From assembly GCA_023129265.1 (NCBI GenBank), contig JAGMCJ010000037.1:1-16568 (forward strand): DNA of 16,568 nucleotides, in the 5' to 3' direction. Position numbers and translations under genes: made by a program. How positions within the stretch are numbered: position 1 is the first letter of the stretch; each line of letters starts with the position of its first letter. The notes beneath the pieces are model-generated. The model was given only the letters and a program-made list of their open reading frames with translations, did not search any database and was not told where the DNA came from. Positions 6,052-12,408 of the stretch are shown here, one piece after another. This DNA is from Thermoplasmata archaeon. Lineage in GTDB: Archaea; Thermoplasmatota; Thermoplasmata; RBG-16-68-12; JAGMCJ01.

Positions 6052-6537
6052 TCATATCCCCCTGTAGCGGACTCGGCCGGACTCGACAGCATCACGGATC
6101 AGTTTCTGGCTTCTCTTCAATCTGGACTTCCCCGTCTTGATGTCCATGAAGACAATCGATTCGACCTCTTGACGCTTTGTCATGCCGTCGAAGACGATGT
6201 AGTCGATGGGCTCGAAGAGAGGCCTGCAGTCAGGGGGCTCGAACGAGAAGGCCTTCCAGTTCGGGACCACCTTCTCGACGACCTGTCCGATCCCGACCTC
6301 TATCGCCTTCTTCTCTGCGCCCTCGGTGGCGCTTATCCGTCTGGCTCTGAGCTTGTCCATTCTTTCCTTGTACTCCTCGAACTTCTCGTCGCACAGCGTC
6401 TTGATGTCCGGCGGCATGGGTCCGAGGCCGTCGATCAGAGTTGCCTCGGACAGCCGGAATTGGCCCTCGCACGTTGGACACTCCGCATAGAGAGTTCGAG
6501 CTCTCTTCAGATCACTTATCAGTTTCTTCCGGTTCAG
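6052..6537 (-). CDS. Holliday-junction-resolvase-related nuclease (PF10107 type)
   Basis: About 161 residues. An N-terminal helix (KKLISDLKRARTL) and a CPTC segment with FRLSEA lead into a charged coiled-coil-like stretch (about 55-75), then a nuclease-like domain: GIGQVVEKVVPNWKAF, PIDYIVFDGMTKRQE and IVFMDIKTGKSRLKRSQKLI. The D of PID, D of MDIK and its lysine fit the PD-(D/E)xK active site of this family, which is related to archaeal resolvases. The true substrate is unknown. Start choice is odd: a very strong ribosome binding site (GGAGGTGG) precedes no ATG/GTG/TTG at good spacing, and the first codon at normal spacing is CTG (6537). The only in-frame TTG (6555) has no ribosome binding site. 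A TATA-like CATATAG sits near 6592-6586. Confidence 0.75.
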   Translation of the reverse strand: MNRKKLISDLKRARTLYAECPTCEGQFRLSEATLIDGLGPMPPDIKTLCDEKFEEYKERMDKLRARRISATEGAEKKAIEVGIGQVVEKVVPNWKAFSFEPPDCRPLFEPIDYIVFDGMTKRQEVESIVFMDIKTGKSRLKRSQKLIRDAVESGRVRYRGI

Positions 6538-6702
6538 TATACCACCTCCTGGCAATCAACTCTACGGGATCTACAGCAAGAATCGCTATATGAGCAAGGG
6601 CCGCTCACAACTCTCAACTCCTTTTGAACTCACTTAGCTGATGACCCCCGAGAACCTAATACGCTCTGTTCCACAAAGAATCATGCGGGCCATAAAAAGG
6701 GC

Positions 6703-7140
6703 TCAGCTCTTTGGCCAAGCTATAATCGGTGTGACGGAAGCAAACTCCGGAACTGATTTGACCCTCTCGAACTCTCTTGCTGGGGATGCAATCTCCTTTA
6801 TTCCATTCCTCCTCATGAGAAGAAGACTTGTCCAATCCGTAAGCGTGAGACGAAGATCTGGAAACTCCTCCAAACATACCTTTGCAGAGGCAAACAGACC
6901 ACCGTCGACCGTCAGTATCTCAATTCTCCCGGACTGCTGGAGGACTTCCACTGTACGCTTCACGAGCTGCCAGCTCTTCTTGGTTAGAAAAGAAACGACC
7001 TCGTCCACAATCCAATCTGATACGTAGATGTACTTGTATTTCTCGAGGATATCTGAAAGTATTTGCGAGGAACTCTCATGGTATCTGTCCCGCTTCAGGA
7101 GTGCTCCAGTCCAGATCCCAGAATCTACGAAGATTTTCAT
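6703..7140 (-). CDS. PIN-domain ribonuclease (VapC-like)
   Basis: A 145-residue PIN protein: MKIFVDSGIWTGALL with D6, WIVDEVVSFL with E47, and LTLTDWTSLLLM with D102 give three of the four acidic metal ligands of VapC-type nucleases. The fourth position, usually aspartate in an (S/T)FDxxF motif, is alanine here (SPAREFER, A121), which some active PIN proteins tolerate. PIN toxins cut tRNA or rRNA sites with Mg2+ or Mn2+. The ATG overlaps the stop of the preceding PLD-like gene (ATGA), so the two are made together and the PLD-like protein takes the antitoxin's place in the operon. The length is normal for the family, and no frame damage is visible. Confidence 0.85.
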   Translation of the reverse strand: MKIFVDSGIWTGALLKRDRYHESSSQILSDILEKYKYIYVSDWIVDEVVSFLTKKSWQLVKRTVEVLQQSGRIEILTVDGGLFASAKVCLEEFPDLRLTLTDWTSLLLMRRNGIKEIASPAREFERVKSVPEFASVTPIIAWPKS

Positions 7141-7667
7141 TGAAGCTCCACATCAATTCCTGAAGAATCCGTTTCGAAGCCGATGTCCACAGGACTTTGG
7201 ATGAACTTCGCAAGGGGATCCTTCGTCCAATCCGGTTTCCTCAGTTTGTGTGCCTTTTCTATCAGCCTATCGAATTTGGCGGCCAACTTCGACGCCGTTT
7301 CTGGGTCTCCCTTCTTGTATTCACCTAGTCGAACCCCAACCCTCTTCCTCGGATGCTCCTCGGAAATCATCCAGCTGGACTTGTCTATTATCAGATAATG
7401 GGTCTTCGAGGGCTCGTCTCCAAGGTAGACTTCGCATCCCCAATTGAGAAGCTTGTTAAGCACGCCCCAATTTTCCTCCGTCAGATAGACTCTGAACTGA
7501 ACGCCCCTATTGATTGCATCTCTCACCGCAGTCTTAAGGTCCTGATAATATCCCAGGGTGGAGAACTCGCCCGTAATTACAAGAGCCTCTTTCCTAGCGT
7601 CCTCCAGCAATGTCAAGACGCCTCGTCTAAAATCCTCATCCAAGAAACTCTTCTTGTATTTCGTCAT
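7137..7667 (-). CDS. PLD-like protein upstream of a PIN toxin, candidate antitoxin
   Basis: A 176-residue protein starting at ATG 7667 with GGAGTGAT before it. Features: a strand-helix-strand (EALVITGEFSTLGYYQDLK), AVRDAINRGVQFRVYLTEEN, LLNWGCEVYLGD, then THYLIIDKSSWMISEEH, ending with a helix (ASKLAAKFDRLIEKAH) and a polar tail. This resembles a single phospholipase-D-type domain with a degenerate HKD motif: HYLIIDK in place of HxKxxxxD. Such proteins are found in archaea before PIN genes. In this position an antitoxin or regulator is expected, and a PLD fold without an intact HKD would act by binding rather than catalysis. The polar tail (residues about 145-176) could block the PIN active site. 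The role is inferred from position and fold only. Confidence 0.6.
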   Translation of the reverse strand: MTKYKKSFLDEDFRRGVLTLLEDARKEALVITGEFSTLGYYQDLKTAVRDAINRGVQFRVYLTEENWGVLNKLLNWGCEVYLGDEPSKTHYLIIDKSSWMISEEHPRKRVGVRLGEYKKGDPETASKLAAKFDRLIEKAHKLRKPDWTKDPLAKFIQSPVDIGFETDSSGIDVELQ

Positions 7668-7903
7668 GGGCTATCACTCCTAGAAGCGGCTATCTCTCAA
7701 CCAAGACAATAGCTCGTGATTCATCTGGGTAAGGCCCTCTCTGAGGGACAACTGCCCCTTGCCATTCATTCGAACAACACCTCGAGTGGGTGGAATTGGT
7801 ATTCTATCTCCTTGGGTCTAATATAATCCCATAGTTAAGTTTTTTGGGCGCTCAGTCATCGTTTGCCGGAGGTCCTATGAGATTCAGCCCTCAATCCTCC
7901 TCT

Positions 7904-8034
7904 CGCACTTGGGAAGCCCGCTCAGGATAGCGGGGTAGAAGGAAGGAGGGTTCATGCGTTTCATAGGAGAGTTCTTCCGCGATCTGAGGACTCCGCTCTT
8001 CAGGAATGGCGTCTACCTGATGGCGAACACGGTC
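7904..8034 (+). pseudogene. Hairpin leader repeat, copy 2, with flippase-like gene start
   Basis: The leader has CGCACTTGGGAAG, the stem CCCGCT-CAGGAT-AGCGGG (7917-7934), GGAAGGAGGG, and ATG 7954. The following codons read MRFIGEFFRDLRTPLFRNGV then YLMANTV, similar to the N-terminal entry helix of polysaccharide flippases (Wzx/RfbX type), whose first membrane segment usually has (F/L)xRNxxxLMxNT. Just after MANTV the frame becomes an arginine-rich unrelated sequence and stops at 8142. So only about 27 codons of the presumed flippase remain. The same coding segment, with different third bases, recurs at 13198, where it also ends right after MANTA. Confidence 0.55.
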
Positions 8035-8128
8035 AAGTCACGGTCGTCTGAAAGCGTTCCGAGGCCTCTCAGGCGGAGACCGCCCGAGCTGTATTCTCAA
8101 GACTTGAAGATAACTCGGCGGCCGCTGG

Positions 8129-8146
8129 GTTATCAAATCTGATAAC
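8129..8146. repeat. Perfect inverted repeat GTTATCA-AATC-TGATAAC
   Basis: A 7-base perfect stem with a 4-base loop lies near the end of the flippase scrap. It could be a small terminator or operator; there is no T-rich tail directly after it, so termination is doubtful. Confidence 0.45.
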
Positions 8147-8269
8147 TTAGACGAGTCTACTACCGAAATAGAGTCCGAGGCCGATCAAGAACCCGATTAT
8201 AACTCTCACTCGCCAACTATTCCAAGCCATCACCAATAGTGCCTTAATAGACATTTTTAGGACCCTTCT

Positions 8270-8620
8270 TCACTTCCCTTTGAGGCCCTTCTCCATTTCG
8301 TTCCTTTCAGAGAAGGGATGTCGCATCGGCTTTCCCTTTTCCCAATAATAGATGTTGTCCCCCAGCTCTCTCTTGCGACCTGGCCCCGGTATCTCTCTCC
8401 TGAACCTCTTTTCAGCGGAGTACTGCTCGAAGCTGACCTTCTCGGTAACCTTCATCGCATAGACGAGCTTGTTCTGTTCGACCGTATTCTTGGACCCGGT
8501 GCCGACTACCCAGTCACCAACTCTCTCTCTGATTTTGGGTTTGTAACAAGCCAGCGTGCAGAATCCCCAGAAGGGATTCGGAGCGAGACCCCTATCCCAT
8601 CTCACGACATACGAATACAA
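8270..8620 (-). CDS. Nmad2-like (nucleotide modification associated) protein, short
   Basis: The product opens with YSYVVRWDRGLAPNPFWGFC, then TLACYKPKIRERVGDWVVGT and NKLVYAMKVTEKVSFEQY, the pattern of the Nmad2 (nucleotide modification associated domain 2) family. The start at TTG 8620 follows GGAGAGGAGG by 5 bases and puts the initiator next to the family's usual YSYVV; an upstream ATG at 8665 is less likely. Nmad2 proteins are linked to phage or defence loci with modified DNA, and their reaction is unproven. Here only about 116 residues are present and the normal C-terminal part (a strand near a FYYFG-like segment) is missing after DNIYYW, so this copy is probably truncated. It is located just downstream of DprA. 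Confidence 0.65.
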   Translation of the reverse strand: MYSYVVRWDRGLAPNPFWGFCTLACYKPKIRERVGDWVVGTGSKNTVEQNKLVYAMKVTEKVSFEQYSAEKRFRREIPGPGRKRELGDNIYYWEKGKPMRHPFSERNEMEKGLKGK

Positions 8621-8830
8621 CCTCGCCTCCTCTCCACCCTCCAATCTGTATTTCTTACAAACCATCAGAACTCATCTCTCAAGTCCTGCACACATGCGTG
8701 GCCGATACCAGCCAAGAACCCTGCTGGCCTCCCGTCTAGAGCTATCTGGACCCCAATCCAAAAGCTTCCAATGTGAACTTGTTTAAGAAGCGGAGCAACA
8801 CGTCGCATTAGGAACATCGATTTGAGTCCT

Positions 8831-9874
8831 TCATTGCAGGAAGGCGTCCAGTGGTTCCTGCCTCTCCACCCTTATCATTTTCCCCTTGTTCGATACAGCC
8901 ATCTCAACGCAAGACATGAGTTCGTGAATCTCCCTGAATGGCTCAGCTCCTCGACTCAAGTACTCCTCAAAACCCTCTCTCAGGTCGGAATGACGCTTCT
9001 CAGCCATCATCACGAATATCCTTCTTCCCTCCCTCAGGGCTTGATCGACCTGTGTCGATGTCCCGCCTCTCCCTGGGGATTCTATGACTACGAGGCAGTG
9101 AGACATACCGCTAGTAATGCGGTTCCTCCGCACGAATCTGGGCTTCTCTATGGAGGTATGGGGTGGCGTCTCAGAAACCAGGGCACCGTTCCGCATAATA
9201 TCCTCTGTAATCCTCTTGTTCTCGGGCGGACATATCTTTTCTACATCCCCTGCCAGCACCGCGACGGTCTTACCCCCTACGTCAAGCGCTCCAAGGTGAG
9301 CCTCAGTGTCTATGCCCCTAGCAAGGCCGCTAACGACGGTGTATCCTCTCTCTGCGAGCGCCCTGCCGCACTCCCTAGCCATTCTATGCCCCTCGGCTGA
9401 CGGATTCCTCGTGCCCGCAACGGCCACACATCGGGAGAACTCCGTCAGAGCTCCCTTCACGAAGAGCGCCAGGGGTGGATCAGGTATCTCCTTCAAAAGT
9501 CGGGGGTAGCCTTCCTCTCGGAATGTCAGTAGCCTAACTCCTCTCTTCAAGCAGCGATCCAGTATCTCTTCGAAGGCATGATGATCAACACCCTCCCATT
9601 CGCGGTTCAGCCCCTTCATCGAGGATGCATCGAGCCATTTTGACACGCCCTCGAAAGACGGTTTCAGAAGAGGTTCCGAGGATTGGAGGATGGTATGAAT
9701 CTTTGGAATGGAGAGCCTCTTTTTGTAAAGGCTTTCGTTGAGCCACACCCAGAAGTAGTCCTCTCTGTTCATCACTTTCAATACCTTTGGTTTGGAGCAG
9801 AAGGCGCAGTACGCCTCGGGTACCAGCGGGATGTCAGTCCCATCAGACCTTCCAAAGACCACCTCTTTCGGCAT
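8831..9874 (-). CDS. dprA: DprA/Smf-like SLOG protein
   Basis: A 347-residue protein from ATG 9874, chosen because GAGGAG precedes it and a TATA-like sequence lies about 30 bases away. The DprA Rossmann core spans residues about 115-300: YPRLLKEIPDPPLALF, VAVAGTRNPSAEG, VVSGLARGIDTEAHLGAL, AVLAGD, GALVSETPP, RRNRITSGMSHCLVVIE and GGTSTQVDQALREGR. These are the signature segments of DprA (SLOG superfamily). The usual C-terminal winged helix is absent. A CAFC pair near residue 23, in an N-terminal 100-residue domain, has no clear relative. Classic DprA loads RecA on incoming DNA, but in this setting, with Nmad2 and restriction fragments, a defence role is more likely. This is inference. Both ends look complete. 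Confidence 0.85.
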   Translation of the reverse strand: MPKEVVFGRSDGTDIPLVPEAYCAFCSKPKVLKVMNREDYFWVWLNESLYKKRLSIPKIHTILQSSEPLLKPSFEGVSKWLDASSMKGLNREWEGVDHHAFEEILDRCLKRGVRLLTFREEGYPRLLKEIPDPPLALFVKGALTEFSRCVAVAGTRNPSAEGHRMARECGRALAERGYTVVSGLARGIDTEAHLGALDVGGKTVAVLAGDVEKICPPENKRITEDIMRNGALVSETPPHTSIEKPRFVRRNRITSGMSHCLVVIESPGRGGTSTQVDQALREGRRIFVMMAEKRHSDLREGFEEYLSRGAEPFREIHELMSCVEMAVSNKGKMIRVERQEPLDAFLQ

Positions 9875-9944
9875 ACCACTCCTCATTTCCATGGACGGTA
9901 CCGTTATTAGTATCGTAGGATGGAGGTCAGTGAAAGTGGGTTGA

Positions 9945-10241
9945 GGCGTTGCCCGTAGGAGTTACTTGATTACCTTGGGTCCCGAGGCATCTGGCAGACC
10001 CGAGCTGGCGGAATGCTTCAACGCTCTGCGTCCCTCCCTCGGCGGGCGGTACGCGGAGGCTATAACGACGGACAGCGAGGACCCGCAGGACGCGATCAGG
10101 CGCTTCAAGCGGGAGGAGTATCCTCGGATTGCCGTCTCCGTCGGCATGCTGGACACGGGCTTCGACTGCCCCGGGGTCGTGAACATAGTCTTCTGCCGCC
10201 CTACGGGCTCGGAGATACTCTACAAGCAAATCCGCGGTCGC
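9945..10241 (+). pseudogene. Fragment of a type I restriction R-subunit-like helicase
   Basis: The frame has no start of its own and begins after TGA 9942-9944. It encodes CFNALRPSLGGRYAEAITTD, RRFKREEYPRIAVSVGMLDT and GFDCPGVVNIVFCRPTGSEI then LYKQIRGR. This is the end of RecA-like domain 2 of HsdR/DEAD-type helicases, with the V and VI motifs (VGMLDTGFDCPGVVNIVF, QIRGR). Sequence then changes abruptly to unrelated codons about 30 bases before the end of the convergent AbiEii-like gene. Both ends are truncated and the endonuclease and coupling domains are absent, so it is a dead remnant of a restriction system. Identity as an HsdR fragment rather than another helicase is likely, not certain. 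Confidence 0.75.
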
Positions 10242-10272
10242 GAGTGGAAGGGGTCGACCGGAAACCATCCCG

Positions 10273-10848
10273 CTAGGGCCACCGCTCAGACACCCAGCGT
10301 TTGAACTTGTTTCGCGAGACCCAGCCGTACTCCATTGGAAGGTGGTCGGGCAGGGAGGACATCGACCTGCGCACCGCGTCCGCCCCCAGCCTACGCTCGA
10401 CCGCTGCGAAGTCGATCTCCCCTCTGAGCTCGAAGACGAGGACGGCGACATCCGTCAAATCCAATTCCCTTCCCGCGGAGATCTTCAGGAGGATGAGGTC
10501 CTCCAGGCAGGGGACGAGAACGGAGCTGCCCGCGAAGTCCCTCCTCTTGGCCCGCTCGAAGAACCGCTCGTCCATCTCTACGTCCCCCACGCGGTCCGTG
10601 TAGGCATCCACCTCACCCCGCTCCCTGTGCTTGAAGACGTCCTTCCGCAGATGAGCCGTTCGGCTGTGGAGGAACCCGGTCGACCTCATGAGGCTCTTGA
10701 GGACATGCATGTCCCTCTCCCGGACGACGACGTCTATGTCATGCGTCCTCCGATAGGACACGTAGGCCTCGACGGCGACCCCGCCGATGAAGAGGAGCGA
10801 ATCGCCGAGGGCGTCGGAGATGCCCCTGACGACCGCATTCACGTCCAC
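10273..10848 (-). CDS. AbiEii/DUF6036-like nucleotidyltransferase toxin
   Basis: A 191-residue protein from GTG 10848, preceded at 7 bases by GGGAGG. A second GTG at 10842 overlaps the antitoxin stop (GTGA). The core is LLFIGGVAVEAYVSYRRTHD followed by IDVVV, giving the GG motif and DxD of the nucleotidyltransferase fold, then a substrate part with EVDAYTDRVGDVEM, and VPCLEDLILLKISAGRELD with the LKxxAGR-like segment usual in AbiEii/DUF6036 proteins. Type IV AbiEii toxins add nucleotides to tRNA or other targets and are countered by AbiEi-like antitoxins. The overlap with the preceding helix-turn-helix gene fits that. GC is higher than in the neighbours, suggesting transfer. The family assignment is solid at superfamily level; the substrate is unknown. 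Confidence 0.78.
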   Translation of the reverse strand: MDVNAVVRGISDALGDSLLFIGGVAVEAYVSYRRTHDIDVVVRERDMHVLKSLMRSTGFLHSRTAHLRKDVFKHRERGEVDAYTDRVGDVEMDERFFERAKRRDFAGSSVLVPCLEDLILLKISAGRELDLTDVAVLVFELRGEIDFAAVERRLGADAVRRSMSSLPDHLPMEYGWVSRNKFKRWVSERWP

Positions 10849-11465
10849 AAGACGTCCTCCCACACCTTCACGACCGCCGCCGGATCCAGTCTGAAACGGG
10901 AGGGGCGCTCCCTCGGGTAGGCGAGGAACAGTCGGGCGGCGTCGAGGGCGTGGCGGCCCGAGAGCTCCGCGCAGTCCTCCATGACCCGCCTTACGGACGC
11001 GATGCGGAGGCCCTGGACCACGGTCGACTCGTCCATGATCTCCGTCGTCCCGCGGAGCAGTATCAGGTCCGCGCGCTCTGCCTCGGGCGCCTTGCTGACG
11101 CCGAGCTCGGTGAGCGCGTCCACCCACTGTTGCAACCGGAGGACGTAGGCCCAGGCCGCGGCGGGCGTCTGATACCGGGTGAGCAGCCAGGTGGGGACGT
11201 CCAGGGTCAGGGCGTACGTCAGCCCCCTCTTCGCCGAGATCTTCTGAAGGATTTCCGCACCGCCCACGGCGCCTTCGCCGCACCTGAAGCGAATGAGGTT
11301 CAGGAACGGATTCAGCGCCCGCTCGAGGCTCTCCTGCGTGCTGCGGGAGGGTTGGGACTTCCCGCGCTCTATGTGGCTGAGAGCCGTGCGGCTGATTCCG
11401 ATGAGGTTTGCGAGCTCAGCCTGCGTGAGGCCCTGCATCTTCCGTCGTCTCTGCCAGTTCTGCAT
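10839..11465 (-). CDS. XRE-HTH antitoxin/regulator, AbiEi-like partner
   Basis: The 208-residue product starts at ATG 11465; a longer frame upstream would span the promoter. Residues 3-60 form an XRE helix-turn-helix (RRRKMQGLTQAELANLIGIS then RTALSHIERGKSQPS). The rest (about 85-208) is a strand-helix domain with LTYALTLDVPTWLLTRY, ADLILLRGTTEIMDE, VQGLRIASVRRVMEDCAELS and a C-terminal helix pair (DAARLFLAY). This layout resembles AbiEi-type antitoxins with a DNA-binding domain: a promoter-binding part plus a domain that interacts with the toxin. It overlaps the toxin start by 10 bases. A perfect palindrome between its TATA box and start codon is the expected operator. The AbiEi assignment comes from the partner and layout rather than from close similarity. 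Confidence 0.72.
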   Translation of the reverse strand: MQNWQRRRKMQGLTQAELANLIGISRTALSHIERGKSQPSRSTQESLERALNPFLNLIRFRCGEGAVGGAEILQKISAKRGLTYALTLDVPTWLLTRYQTPAAAWAYVLRLQQWVDALTELGVSKAPEAERADLILLRGTTEIMDESTVVQGLRIASVRRVMEDCAELSGRHALDAARLFLAYPRERPSRFRLDPAAVVKVWEDVLWT

Positions 11466-11468
11466 TAT

Positions 11469-11502
11469 GTTAAGTATACTTAACCAGCTCTTTAAAGCTT
11501 TC
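11469..11502 (-). promoter_or_regulatory. Promoter and 16-base palindromic operator of the AbiEi/AbiEii pair
   Basis: On the minus strand AGAAAGCTTTAAAGAG (BRE plus TATA-like box, about 11503-11489) is followed by the perfect palindrome GTTAAGTATACTTAAC at 11469-11484, which ends 3 bases before the ATG. A leaderless transcript is likely, since no ribosome binding site is present. The palindrome occupies the expected transcription start, the site where an XRE dimer would repress. This TATA element is similar to the one of the MNT gene (GAAAGCTTTA in both). Confidence 0.7.
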
Positions 11503-11730
11503 TCCCGTGTGCCTACGGGCAGGCTGTTCGGGAGCTTCTCCATCACGGACGCGACGGACGCATGGATCTGGCGGGAGTCGTTCGATGTTGCACTGGGCGG
11601 GGAGGCGGTGGACCTGAGGGACCTGGTGGTCGGAATCTCAAAAGCACCGTCTTTGACCGTATCAGCGGGACCGGGCAGAAGTGGTTCGCTCTTCACGTCC
11701 GCTGGCTACAGGACCCTGGAAGCCGGCTGA
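11503..11730 (+). pseudogene. Orphan 3' end of an unrecognised gene
   Basis: One plus-strand frame has strong coding character (GC-rich third positions, CTG/GAC/GTG/GTC rich): VPTGRLFGSFSITDATDAWI, then WRESFDVALGGEAVDLRDLV and VGISKAPS. It ends at TGA 11728-11730, eight bases before a strong terminator. There is no start; the 5' end lies at the divergent promoter of the AbiEi gene. The second half (from SLTVS) has weaker coding character, so a frameshift may be present. I do not recognise the family. It appears to be the 3' end of a gene whose beginning was replaced by the toxin-antitoxin insertion. Confidence 0.45.
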
Positions 11731-11737
11731 GCCTGAA

Positions 11738-11769
11738 GGGCGCCGGAAGGCGCCCATCTTTCTTTTTTT
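11738..11769 (+). terminator. Strong hairpin terminator
   Basis: GGGCGCC-GGAA-GGCGCCC (11738-11755), a perfect 7-base GC stem with a stable tetraloop, is followed by ATCTTTCTTTTTTT. It terminates plus-strand transcription, consistent with the orphan gene 3' end that stops just before it. Poly-T after the stem fits archaeal termination. Confidence 0.8.
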
Positions 11770-11770
11770 G

Positions 11771-12408
11771 AGTACGACCGAGGTCTGGTAGTATGACCCG
11801 GCGACCGGTAAGACGATGGGCTGGGCCTCATCAAGGCTCATCCCACATGCGCGAGAATGGAGTCGAGCGGGGTGCGGAGGGATGAGGTGAGGGAGTTGGT
11901 GGGAGACCTCAGTTCGGTGGAGACTCTTCCCATGCACTTGAGCGATGCTCCCCAGGACACCGTGGACTCGGACCTCGAAATGAGAACCTTCCGAGGTTCC
12001 TGAGCGGCGTAAGAGAGAAGGAAGGGTTCTTGTGAAGGAGTCGCGGGCTCCGGACAGTGGATTTGAAGCGGGCTTTGTCTCAGGCGGAAGCGGATTTTCT
12101 GGGGCGGGTTCTGTGCAGAAATGGTGGGTAGTCTGACGGACGAAGGTCGGACAAACCTTAAGTAGTCCGATTCAAATGCCGAACTGGAAGCGAAACCTAC
12201 TAATATTCACCTCGCCTATGAAAACAAATGGCGAGAAGGCTCGGAATCGCATCTGAAGGGGGAGAAGGCAAGTATGCTTCGAGGGGGAGCGGTAAGAACC
12301 GAGCGAAGCGGTGAAAGGGATGCACCCGACCAGACCCCTCGACAGGAAGAATCGAGTTCTTCTATTAAGGATTCTCATCATGATCAGATTGGGAGGGGGT
12401 ATTCGTCA
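11771..12408. other. Gene-poor stretch, possible small ORF and promoter elements
   Basis: No recognisable gene. A plus-strand frame at 11857-12003 (48 codons, MESSGVRRDEVRELVGDLSS and on to EMRTFRGS) has coding-like codon choice but no ribosome binding site. It may be another gene remnant. CCTTAAGTAG at about 12157-12166 resembles a TATA box, followed by a 26-codon frame from ATG 12177 that I do not support as a gene. TTCTATTAAG near 12359-12368 lies about 40 bases before the acylphosphatase-like start and is the better promoter candidate. Confidence 0.4.

Larger units (their letters stand above)
7668..8269. other. Gene-free stretch holding a promoter, leader repeat and flippase scrap
   Basis: Between the PLD gene and the Nmad2-like gene no intact gene is visible. 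On the minus strand GGGATTATATTA (7830-7819) may be the TATA box of the PLD/PIN unit, though 150 bases from its start. A small IR, CCCTC-TCT-GAGGG, lies at 7735-7747. The leader repeat (copy 2) and its truncated flippase-like start occupy 7904-8034. The rest, to 8269, has only the inverted repeat at 8129-8146 and no coding-like frame. Confidence 0.5.

Noticed and set aside
6037..6627. Plus-strand frame opposite the nuclease pair
   Set aside because: It is antisense to genes with clear domain motifs and has no family-like sequence.
8822..9400. Plus-strand frame opposite dprA
   Set aside because: The DprA signature on the minus strand explains this stretch.
10342..10920. Long open frames opposite the AbiEi/AbiEii genes
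   Set aside because: They lie in high-GC sequence where stops are rare, have no ribosome binding site, and show no protein motif, while the minus strand gives clear domains.
12177..12257. 26-codon frame after a TATA-like site
   Set aside because: Too short, no ribosome binding site, no similarity; the acylphosphatase promoter is a better candidate further downstream.
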